This document shows positions 1 through 6,790 of a stretch of 64,000 nucleotides of DNA, piece after piece. Below the pieces are notes generated by a model that worked only from the letters and a program-made list of their open reading frames with translations, was not told the DNA's origin and searched no databases. Source of the DNA: Acidobacteriota bacterium (GTDB lineage Bacteria > Acidobacteriota > Terriglobia > Bryobacterales > Bryobacteraceae); the NCBI GenBank assembly GCA_018268935.1, contig JAFDVS010000016.1, positions 1 to 64,000 on the forward strand, written 5' to 3'. The stretch's first letter is position 1; the number at the start of each line of letters is the position of its first letter. The position numbers were made by a program, and so were the translations under genes.

Positions 1-21
1 GGCTCTCCGCAGGAATCCGAT
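1..21 (+). repeat. Left terminal inverted repeat of the ISL3 element
   Basis: The first 21 bases of the window are the exact reverse complement of 1327-1347. Similarity continues weakly for a few bases inward (AGCCC here against GAGATGCCC inside the other end). The window starts exactly at the IS end, so the flanking target duplication is not visible. Confidence 0.95.
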
Positions 22-78
22 AGCCCTTCGGTTACAGGCCCACTTGGGTGGTGGCGTAGTTCGCTACTCTAATGGGGC

Positions 79-1314
79 TTGAGAGACTCCGACTGGACAC
101 GAATCCTGGATTGGCCCGGATACCGGGTCTACCAGCATGAAATAAACGAAAAGGCCAAGCTGTTGACGCTATGGGTGCGACGCAAGCGCGGCAATAAGAA
201 GCTGGTCTGCTCGGCCTGTGGGCGCCGGTGCACGACCATCCATGAAATCGTGACACGCGAGGTGCGCGATCTTCCTTGGGGGCTGTATCGCACCACAGTG
301 GTTGTGGAACTGTACCGGGTGAAGTGTCCTGACTGCGGGCCCCGAATTGAGAAGGTGGATCAACTACCGAGTAAGGCTCCGTTCAGTAAGCGCTTCGAAG
401 AGACGGTGGGGGAGGCCTGCGAAAGCGCCTCGGCACGACGAGTGGCACGGCAGTTCGCCCTCAGCGAAAGCACGGTGCGGGCCATCGATTTGCGTTATCT
501 GGAACGTTGGAGTGCATCGAGGCGCAAACCATCCTTGCGGCAGTTGGGTGTTGATGAGTTGTTTCTAGGAAAGCGAACGAAATTCGTGACTGTGGTGAGC
601 AATCTGGAGTCGGGCGAACCGGTATGGTTCGGCGAGGACCGGAAAAAGGAGACGCTCGACGGGTATTTTCGGACGGAGCTAAGCCGGAGTCAGCGTCACC
701 GTATCGAGGCGGCGTGCGTGGACATGTGGGCGCCGTTTCAACGAAGCATCGAGGAGTGGGCACCGAAGTGCATGCTGGTCTACGACCGTTTTCATGTGAT
801 GCAACATGCCAACAAAGCGGTGGACGAAGTGCGGAGGTCGGAATTCTTCCGTAAGGGAGGTTGGCGGCGAGAAGTGGTGAAGGGAAAGCGGTGGCTTCTG
901 CTCACTCGGTGGGTGAATTTGAGCGAACAAAAGCAGCAGCAGTTGAACCAGTTGTTCGCCTTGAACCGGCGGTTGATGAAAGCATATCTGCTGAAGGAGA
1001 GCCTGGAACGGCTATGGCAGCAACCCAATGAAAACGCTGCTCGGGAGTATCTGCGGGCGTGGGTGCGGCAGTTGCGGTGGCAGCGTTTGCCGTCGTTCGA
1101 GAAACTGGCGCATCTGTTGCTGGATCATCAGGAGGGGCTGCTGGCGTTCTATCGGGTGAAGATACGGTTCGGAGTCGTGGAAGCGATTAATGGAAATATC
1201 CGAGCTTTGTTGAGGCGAGGGCGCGGATATCGAAACCTACGCTACTTGCTCCTCAAAGCGCAGCGCATCGCCGCGACGAAGACCGAATTCATCGCGCTTC
1301 GGAAAGCGGCCTAG
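79..1314 (+). CDS. ISL3 family transposase
   Basis: This 411-residue protein catalyses movement of the surrounding IS. The N-terminus has a zinc ribbon (C44-x-x-C47 and C83-x-x-C86) that binds the IS ends, followed by a helix-turn-helix region around residues 115-145. The DDE-type catalytic core shows the ISL3 signatures GVDE (D159), VDM (D215) and YDRFH (D236), with the conserved VVEAINGNIR block near the C-terminus supplying the Glu. Length is normal for the family and no frameshift is seen. The start is TTG at 79; an in-frame stop lies just upstream (70-72), so no longer version is possible. Confidence 0.95.
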   Translation: MRDSDWTRILDWPGYRVYQHEINEKAKLLTLWVRRKRGNKKLVCSACGRRCTTIHEIVTREVRDLPWGLYRTTVVVELYRVKCPDCGPRIEKVDQLPSKAPFSKRFEETVGEACESASARRVARQFALSESTVRAIDLRYLERWSASRRKPSLRQLGVDELFLGKRTKFVTVVSNLESGEPVWFGEDRKKETLDGYFRTELSRSQRHRIEAACVDMWAPFQRSIEEWAPKCMLVYDRFHVMQHANKAVDEVRRSEFFRKGGWRREVVKGKRWLLLTRWVNLSEQKQQQLNQLFALNRRLMKAYLLKESLERLWQQPNENAAREYLRAWVRQLRWQRLPSFEKLAHLLLDHQEGLLAFYRVKIRFGVVEAINGNIRALLRRGRGYRNLRYLLLKAQRIAATKTEFIALRKAA

Positions 1315-1326
1315 AATGGGCATCTC

Positions 1327-1347
1327 ATCGGATTCCTGCGGAGAGCC
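1327..1347 (-). repeat. Right terminal inverted repeat of the ISL3 element
   Basis: A perfect 21-base reverse complement of 1-21. The transposase stop codon lies 12 bases before it, a normal compact IS layout. Confidence 0.95.
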
Positions 1348-1506
1348 GAAAAACAGGACGGCGAAGCTGGCCATGGAGAGATAGATATGGAGCCAGCGCG
1401 ACCAGGCGGCGAGGCGGCGCTGCCAGGCGGGGCGGGGTGTGGTGTCGACGCGGACTTCAACGCGGGGTTTTCCGGTAGTCGAGAGAGGCGCTGGCGATTT
1501 CGGCAT
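1348..1506 (-). pseudogene. PepSY-associated TM helix protein, N-terminal fragment cut by the IS
   Basis: Reading on the minus strand from the ATG at 1506, about 53 residues remain. They include the block WSRWLHIYLSMASFAVLFF, which is characteristic of the first membrane helix of PepSY-associated TM proteins (usually followed by VTGLTLNH). The reading frame runs straight into the ISL3 right end at 1347, so the rest of the gene must lie left of the window if it survives. The start overlaps the end of the upstream ApbE gene by about 50 bases in another frame. This family often accompanies ApbE/DUF2271 genes in flavin- or metal-linked membrane redox clusters; the insertion probably inactivates it. 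Confidence 0.8.
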
Positions 1507-2953
1507 TGGGGGTGAGTTGTACCTGTTTGGGTTTTCCGGAAAATTCCATTTCCTGGCGGATGAGCTGATAGGTTCCGTGCTCGCGCGCGGCCTCGATGAA
1601 GACAGTGTAGAGGCCGGCTCGGACGGGCTTGCCGTGGTGATCTTTGCCATCCCATTTCACTGAGTATTTGCCTGGGGGACGGGTGGCGCTGGAGACGGAG
1701 GCGGTGAGATCGGTACCTTCGGCCATGGAGCGCATGCGGTCGGCACGGGACCAGGCTTTGAGGTCGGGGAGCCAGCGGGGTTTGTCGAACCAGAGGGCGA
1801 TGGTGCGGACGGGGAAACGGTCTTTGTCTTCGATCCAGATGGCGATGAAGGGGCGGCGGAAGCGCTGGGCGTCGATGCGGGCGAGTTCGAATTGGACGGT
1901 GAGCTCCATGGAGGAATCCCAGGGGGCTTTTTCGAGTTGAGCGGGGGCAGCGGCGAGGCCGGCCCAGCCGGGGCTGGTGAATTGGCGGCCGTTTTTGGCG
2001 ATGAGGAGATACTCTACGTTTTGGCGCGACTGCGCCAGTTTCTCACTTTCGCTGATCGATAGGACGGAAAAGGCCGTGGCGAGGGCACCGGCATCGACGG
2101 CACTGGGGGCGACGACGGTGGAACTGAGGATGTGTTCGACGGGGTAGCCGGTGCGGGGATCGAGGATATGGGAGTAGTGGACGCCGGCGATTTCGACGCC
2201 GCGGCGGTAGTTGCCGCTGGTGGCGACGGCGCGGTTGGCGATGTTCAAGAGGGCGGCGCGGGGGCCGTTTTCCTGGTCGGAGCGGGGATCGGCGATGGCG
2301 ACGGGCTCGGTGGTATTGCCGCGGACAACGAGGTCGCCGCCGATGTTGACGAGTGCGGAGTGGACACCGGTGCGCATGGCGGCTTCGGCGGCACGTTCGA
2401 CGATGTAGCTTTTGGCGAAGGAGTGGAGGGCGAGGGGGGCGCTGGTGAGGCGTTGGGCGGCGCCTTCTTTGTGGTGGAGACGCCAGTGTTGGGCGCGGAC
2501 GAGGGCGAGGGTGGCTGCGAGGTCAGTGGGATCGGGAAGACGCTGCACGGAGGCGGCGTTGCGCCAGAGTTGGGAGAGGGCCTCGGCGGAGGCATCGAGG
2601 GCACCGGCGGTGGCATCGCGCCAGGTATCGAAGAGGTAGAGGATGCGAAACAAATCGGGGGAGATTTGTTTTGGGGTTTGGGCGGTATTCAGCCACTGGC
2701 GGAATTCGCTGTGGGGGTGGAAGCGGCTGAGGATGAGGTTGAGGCGGTCGATTTCGGCGAGGGCGGCGGCCTCGGCCTTTTCGGCGGCATGCGGCGTATC
2801 GGCGGTGAATTTCAGTTCGAGGGAAGTGCCGAGGACGTTCTCATGGGCGAAGACGAAGGCTTGAGGGCCGCCTGGCGTGGTGGCTGCGGCCCTGATGTGG
2901 GAGGAGAGGAGCCCGCTGCCAGTGAGCAGGCTCAAAAAACGTTTTCTATTCAC
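1457..2953 (-). CDS. FAD:protein FMN transferase (ApbE) fused to DUF2271
   Basis: A 498-residue exported protein. Residues 30-325 form an ApbE domain, which transfers FMN from FAD onto a threonine of target proteins outside the cytoplasm. Visible family blocks are HSFAKSYIVE (177-186), LVNIGGDLV (201-209), SHILDPRTGYP (261-271) and the metal-binding DAGALAT (287-293). Residues 345-480 match the DUF2271 pattern, a domain often found beside PepSY membrane proteins. The start is GTG at 2953, six bases after the EF-hand gene stop, so the two form an operon. The downstream PepSY gene is broken by the IS, so the pathway is probably incomplete now. Confidence 0.9.
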   Translation of the reverse strand: MNRKRFLSLLTGSGLLSSHIRAAATTPGGPQAFVFAHENVLGTSLELKFTADTPHAAEKAEAAALAEIDRLNLILSRFHPHSEFRQWLNTAQTPKQISPDLFRILYLFDTWRDATAGALDASAEALSQLWRNAASVQRLPDPTDLAATLALVRAQHWRLHHKEGAAQRLTSAPLALHSFAKSYIVERAAEAAMRTGVHSALVNIGGDLVVRGNTTEPVAIADPRSDQENGPRAALLNIANRAVATSGNYRRGVEIAGVHYSHILDPRTGYPVEHILSSTVVAPSAVDAGALATAFSVLSISESEKLAQSRQNVEYLLIAKNGRQFTSPGWAGLAAAPAQLEKAPWDSSMELTVQFELARIDAQRFRRPFIAIWIEDKDRFPVRTIALWFDKPRWLPDLKAWSRADRMRSMAEGTDLTASVSSATRPPGKYSVKWDGKDHHGKPVRAGLYTVFIEAAREHGTYQLIRQEMEFSGKPKQVQLTPNAEIASASLDYRKTPR

Positions 2954-2959
2954 TTTGTT

Positions 2960-3694
2960 TTATTGCTCCCGGCGTTGACGGCCGCCCGGGCCACCGGGGC
3001 CGAAACTGGGACGAACTTCGTCTTCGGTGAGTTTGCCATCGGAGTTGGTGTCGAGCTTGGCGAGGGATTTCCCGGCGGCTTCCAATTCAGCGGCAGAGAC
3101 GGCGCCGTCCTGATCGGTGTCGAGGGCGGAGAAGACCTTGTCCATGCGGGCCATACCGGGGCCGCCGGGGCCGCGCTCGCCGCCGGGTCCACCTTGGCGC
3201 TCGCCGCCGGGTGCACGCATGTTGGAGGCGCTTTTGGTGAGCTCTTCTTTAGTGAGCTTGCCGTCGTTATCGGCGTCGGCGCGGGTCATGAGGCCCTGCA
3301 TGCGTTCGGGGAGTTCGTCTTTGGTGAGGACGCCGTCGTTGTTTTTGTCGAACTCCATGAGGTTTTTCACCATGGCCTCAGGGTCGCGAGCGCCGGGTCC
3401 GCCTTGCCCGGCGGGACCACCGGGGCCGCGGCCGAAGCGGGGGCGGGCCTCTTCGGCCGAGAGCTTGCCGTCGTTGTCTTTGTCGAGGGTTTTCAGGGCC
3501 GTGGTGGCTTGGCTGAGTTCGGCGGCGGAGACGGCGCCGTCCTGATCGGCATCGAGGGCCGCGAGCAGGGGATTCATGCGCATGAAACCGCCGGGGGGCC
3601 CGCCGAAACCTTCTCTTCGTTCGCGCCGTCCCTCCTGCTGACCGAACGCCATGGTTGCGGCCAGAATACCGATCGTGAAAACAGTCCGTGTCAT
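2960..3694 (-). CDS. Secreted EF-hand calcium-binding protein
   Basis: A 244-residue protein with a signal peptide (MTRTVFTIGILAATMAFG). It carries six canonical EF-hand loops of the form DxDxDGxxxxxE, starting near residues 48, 71, 116, 140, 192 and 215. The loops come in three pairs separated by Gly/Pro/Arg-rich linkers. The first and fifth loops are nearly identical, suggesting internal duplication. It probably binds calcium in the periplasm or outside the cell. ATG at 3694 is chosen over GTG at 3700 because a GAGGTG ribosome-binding site lies just upstream. It is the first gene of the EF-hand/ApbE/PepSY operon; its specific role is unknown. Confidence 0.88.
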   Translation of the reverse strand: MTRTVFTIGILAATMAFGQQEGRRERREGFGGPPGGFMRMNPLLAALDADQDGAVSAAELSQATTALKTLDKDNDGKLSAEEARPRFGRGPGGPAGQGGPGARDPEAMVKNLMEFDKNNDGVLTKDELPERMQGLMTRADADNDGKLTKEELTKSASNMRAPGGERQGGPGGERGPGGPGMARMDKVFSALDTDQDGAVSAAELEAAGKSLAKLDTNSDGKLTEDEVRPSFGPGGPGGRQRREQ

Positions 3695-3817
3695 AGTCAC
3701 CTCACATGGTAAGACGCGGGTGTGGGGTGGGAGGTAGCGTTTCGGGGCAGGGCTTTACATTCCTTTACAATCGGCCTTTTGCAGGCGGCGGCGTTCGATA
3801 TACTGAACGGACCTACT

Positions 3818-3901
3818 ATGAGTCTGTCGGCTGGTGTGCGGTTGGGGCTCTACGAGATTCTTGTTACGGGGGCACGGCGTGGTCGCGGGATGGGAAAATC
3901 G
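3818..3901 (+). pseudogene. Remnant of a Ser/Thr protein kinase N-terminus
   Basis: The short frame begins MSLSAGVRLGLYEIL, close to the usual start of acidobacterial Ser/Thr kinases (…GTRLGPYEIL followed by the glycine loop GAGGMGEVY). After the first 15 residues the sequence has decayed: GARRGRGMGK stands where the glycine loop should be, and the frame then runs into the antisense end of the next fragment. No kinase catalytic core follows, so this is an N-terminal scrap. The call rests on a short similarity judged by eye. Confidence 0.4.
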
Positions 3902-3912
3902 GCGGCGGTGAA

Positions 3913-4228
3913 TCAGGCGATCTCGATTTTTGCGATGCGGTGTTTTTCGAGTTCGGCGAGGTTGATTTCGATGCCGAGGCCGGGGGCGGTGGGGACTGGG
4001 ATCAAGCCATCGGACTTGTCGACTTCGATGCGTTTCTTGGCGAGGCCCCAGGCCGGGCATTCGTGCGGGTGGTGGAGTTCGAACATCACTGGGGGTGCGT
4101 TCCAGGCTTTGGAGGACGAAGGGAAGTTGGCGCACCAATGGAGTTCGGCGGCGATGCGGATGGGAGTGCCCCAACTGTGCGGGACGAGGCGGACGCGGTT
4201 GAGCCAGCAGGCGTAGGAGATGCGGCGG
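3913..4228 (-). pseudogene. C-terminal remnant of an enolase-superfamily (mandelate racemase-like) enzyme
   Basis: About 105 residues read cleanly to a stop at 3913. They contain LVPHSWGTPIRIAAELHW, an MFELHHPHE block and VPTAPGLGIEI, all typical of the C-terminal end of mandelate-racemase/muconate-lactonising enzymes. The barrel and N-terminal cap are absent. Upstream coding is replaced abruptly at about 4228 by the first copy of the intergenic repeat, so the gene was cut there by deletion or by arrival of the repeat. A different, complete enolase-superfamily gene lies at 13701-14840. Confidence 0.7.
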
Positions 4229-4863
4229 CCATGGGGACAGGGTCGAAAGAAGAATGCCTCTCGCGCCTGTCGCGCCTCCGCTGCTCGTTTTGGCTCGGCA
4301 CTGCTTGTGGGCACCGATTCGGGCCGATGCCGAGTGATAGACACCGATGTCTCGCGGAGGATTCAGTGGGAATCGGGATTGGAAGGCGCGGGCTGTTCAA
4401 CGCGGCCTCTTTTCATGCATCTTCGCGGCTCGGGAGGCGCTAGCGCCCGAGCCATGGGGACAGGGTCGAAAGAAGAATGCCTCTCGCGCCTGTCGCGCCT
4501 CCGCTGCTCGTTTTGGTTCGACACTTCTTGTGGGCACCGATTCGGGCCGATGCCGAGTGATAGACACCGATGTCTCGCGGAGGATTCAGTGGGAATCGGG
4601 ATTGGGAAGCGCGGGCTATCCACGCGGCCTTCGGCCGAGGCAGGCCACATACGGCGATGACCTGCCCTACTTTTCGCGTGAATGTTGGGGCACGGGATTC
4701 CTTTTCATGCCAAAACAATGCCTCTCGCGCCTGTCGCGCCTCTGCTGCTCGTTTTGGTTCGGCACTTCTTGTGGACACCGATTCGGGCCGATGCCGAGTG
4801 ATAGACACCGATGTCTCGCGGAGGATTCAGCGGGATCGGGATTGGGAAGCGCGGGCTATCCAC
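4229..4863. repeat. Array of three imperfect copies of an intergenic repeat
   Basis: Three highly similar blocks lie at 4229-4408, 4452-4630 and 4717-4863. Copies 1 and 2 start alike at CCATGGGGACAGGGTCG and stay aligned to CGCGGCCT; copy 3 starts later, at AATGCCTCTCGCGCC. Copies 2 and 3 share the end GGCTATCCAC. Starts are spaced 223 and 241 bases apart. Each copy holds CCGATTCGGGCCGATGCC and the small palindrome AGACACCGATGTCT. Several frames stay open across the array, but the frames differ between copies, so these are not coding. No other copy was seen in the window. This stretch holds no gene. Confidence 0.85.
4427..4453. other. Strong hairpin between repeat copies 1 and 2
   Basis: GGCTCGGG pairs with CCCGAGCC, enclosing a further self-complementary CGCTAGCG core. 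It sits in the spacer just before the second repeat copy. No T-tract follows, so a simple terminator is unlikely; it may be part of the repeat element, in the manner of REP-type hairpins. Confidence 0.5.
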
Positions 4864-4868
4864 GAAAG

Positions 4869-5741
4869 TTAGCCGGCGAGGCGGCCCATGCGGCCGGCGC
4901 GGTAGTCGTCGATGGCTTGCATGATTTCGGCTTGGGTGTTCATGACGAAGGGGCCGTAGCTGGCTACGGGTTCGTTGAGGGGCTCGCCGGTGAGGACGAG
5001 GAGCAGGGACTCTTTTGCGGCCTCGAGCTTGACGGCGGAGCCTTCGTTGCTGAGGAGGACGAGGCGGGCTTCTTCGTCGACTTGTGCGCCGTTGACGGTG
5101 ATGCTTCCGCGAAGGAGGATGATGGCGGAGTTGTGGGTTGTGGGAAGCGAGATTTCGCCTGACGATCCGGCGGCCATGCGGATGTCAAAAACATTTACGG
5201 GGGTAAATGTTTGGGCGGCTCCTTTGATGCCTGCCAGTTCTCCGGCGATGATGCGGGCGGTTGCGCCTGCTCCGATGGGAAGCGTGGGGATCTGAGCGCT
5301 GGTGATGGCCTGGTAGCCGGGCTTCGACATCTTATGCGCGGCGGGGAGGTTGACCCAGAGCTGCACCATTTCGAAGACACCGCCCTGGCGGGTGAAGTCG
5401 CGCTCATGCATTTCTTCGTGGACGACACCGGATGCGGCGGTCATCCATTGGACGTCGCCGGGGAAGATGGTGCCTGCACTGCCGCTGGAATCGCGGTGGG
5501 AGACTGCGCCTTGATAGGCGATGGTGACGGTTTCAAAGCCGCGGTGGGGATGCTCGCCGACGCCTTTGGGCTGGTCGGAGGGCGGGAACTCGACGGGTCC
5601 GGCGTAGTCGAGCATGAGGAAGGGATCCATCTGCGCGACAAGGCCGTTGGAGGGGAAGAGATTGCGGACGGGGAATCCGTCGCCGACCCAGTGTTCCGAG
5701 CCGGGTTCGAAAACACCGCGCACCGTTTTGAGGTCTGTCAT
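4869..5741 (-). CDS. Pirin family protein
   Basis: A 290-residue bicupin. The N-terminal cupin keeps the iron ligands of pirins: HPHRG (H64, H66) and GVVHEEMH (H108, E110). Conserved pirin blocks FLMLDYAGP and QLWVNLPAAHKM are present, and the C-terminal pirin_C cupin follows. Known family members act as iron-dependent redox cofactors or quercetin dioxygenases; the substrate here cannot be told. ATG at 5741 is chosen, with GTG at 5750 as an alternative. The stop lies six bases from the end of the third intergenic repeat. It stands alone, with no operon partner on this strand nearby. Confidence 0.92.
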   Translation of the reverse strand: MTDLKTVRGVFEPGSEHWVGDGFPVRNLFPSNGLVAQMDPFLMLDYAGPVEFPPSDQPKGVGEHPHRGFETVTIAYQGAVSHRDSSGSAGTIFPGDVQWMTAASGVVHEEMHERDFTRQGGVFEMVQLWVNLPAAHKMSKPGYQAITSAQIPTLPIGAGATARIIAGELAGIKGAAQTFTPVNVFDIRMAAGSSGEISLPTTHNSAIILLRGSITVNGAQVDEEARLVLLSNEGSAVKLEAAKESLLLVLTGEPLNEPVASYGPFVMNTQAEIMQAIDDYRAGRMGRLAG

Positions 5742-5800
5742 GGTAGTCACGTTGTATCAGATGCGCGGATGCGCGGAAAGATGCAAGGGGGCCGCGCGGG

Positions 5801-6790
5801 TTAGCGCAGGCGGCACTGGGGGAGTGCGGCTTTGAGTTTGTCTTTGGCGGCGGGGGTGATAGCGGTGTCTTCGATGTCGAGCCAGCGGAGGGATTGGAGG
5901 GCGCTTAAGGCGGGGATGGCCGCGTCGTCGAGGCGCTTGCATTTGTGGAGGACGAGCGATTCGAGTTTGGTGAGTTTGGCGAGGGGTTCGAGGCCTTTAG
6001 CGGTGAGGGCGGTTTGGGCAAGGTTGAGATCGCGGAGTTCGGCGAGGGTGGAGAGTTGGGTCATGCCTGCGTCGGTGATTTTGGCGGCGAGGAGGTTGAG
6101 TTCGCGGAGGTTGCGAAGCTGGCCGATGGTTTCGAGGCCTTTGTCGGTGATGGAGGCGGCCCAGAGTCCGGAGTCTGTGCGTTGGGCGCCGGCGAGATCG
6201 AGGGCGATCAGATTGGGCAAAAGGCGGAGGAGGTTCAGGCCGATATCGGTGAGTTTGTTGCCGCCCGCGGCGATGCGTTTGAGGTTGGGGATTTGGGTAA
6301 GGGCTTCAAAGCCGTTGTCGGTGAAGAGGGAGTAGCCGACGTCGATGGACTCGAGGGAAGGATGGCCGGCGAGTTGAGCGACGCCGAGGTCGGTGACTTT
6401 AGTGCCGCGGAGGTTGAGGTGTTTGAGGCGGCGCCAGTTCTTCATGACGACGAGGGCGCCGTCGCCGATTTGTTCGGCGTAGTAGAGGTTCATGTCTTCG
6501 ACGGAAGGCACGTCTTTGAGGGCGGGAAAGCCGATGTCGGTGATGCGGGTGTGGGAGAGGTCGAGTGTTTTGAGGGCGGGCAAGGAGGCGATGGCTTTGA
6601 GGTCGGCGTCGGCGATCCAGGAGGACCGGAAGTTGACGCTGGTGATGCGGCCTTGGGCGTCGCGGGTGACGACGGCGCCGGTCTGTTCGAGGAGGGCGTC
6701 GATGCCGGTGGCGGCGATGCAGATGAATTGCGTCGCAAGGGCGAGGGCGCTAGCTTTTACGGCGGTTCGGTAGAGAAGATTCCGGATCAT
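5801..6790 (-). CDS. Exported leucine-rich repeat protein
   Basis: A 329-residue protein with an N-terminal signal or membrane segment followed by about eleven LRR units of roughly 24 residues, with patterns such as LKTLDLSHTRITDIGFPAL and LRELNLLAAKITDAGMTQL. This is the cysteine-containing/AMN1-like LRR subtype, a protein-interaction scaffold. Its start overlaps the end of the larger LRR gene by 41 bases, so the two are one transcription unit with coupled translation. No catalytic domain is attached; the function is unknown. Confidence 0.88.
   Translation of the reverse strand: MIRNLLYRTAVKASALALATQFICIAATGIDALLEQTGAVVTRDAQGRITSVNFRSSWIADADLKAIASLPALKTLDLSHTRITDIGFPALKDVPSVEDMNLYYAEQIGDGALVVMKNWRRLKHLNLRGTKVTDLGVAQLAGHPSLESIDVGYSLFTDNGFEALTQIPNLKRIAAGGNKLTDIGLNLLRLLPNLIALDLAGAQRTDSGLWAASITDKGLETIGQLRNLRELNLLAAKITDAGMTQLSTLAELRDLNLAQTALTAKGLEPLAKLTKLESLVLHKCKRLDDAAIPALSALQSLRWLDIEDTAITPAAKDKLKAALPQCRLR

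Larger units (their letters stand above)
1..1347 (+). mobile_element. Complete insertion sequence, ISL3 family
   Basis: The element is bounded by perfect 21-bp inverted repeats at 1-21 and 1327-1347 and holds one transposase gene covering most of its length. Size, single ORF and long terminal repeats fit the ISL3 family. ISL3 elements usually make 8-bp target duplications; the right flank begins GAAAAACA at 1348, but the left flank lies outside the window and cannot be compared. The element sits inside a PepSY-associated membrane gene on the minus strand, whose N-terminal part resumes at 1348. The IS looks intact and therefore recent. Confidence 0.93.

Noticed and set aside
2132..3712. Long plus-strand open frame rich in Gly, Glu, Val and Ala
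   Set aside because: It is the antisense of the ApbE and EF-hand genes; composition is typical of GC-rich shadow frames and no domain is recognisable.
4229..4863. Possible CRISPR array
   Set aside because: Units are about 150-180 bases, imperfect, only three copies, and the spacers are not of uniform length.
4347..5162. Open frames across the intergenic repeats encoding CRASAARFG-like peptides
   Set aside because: Frames differ from copy to copy and run into the antisense of pirin; the repeat is better seen as non-coding.
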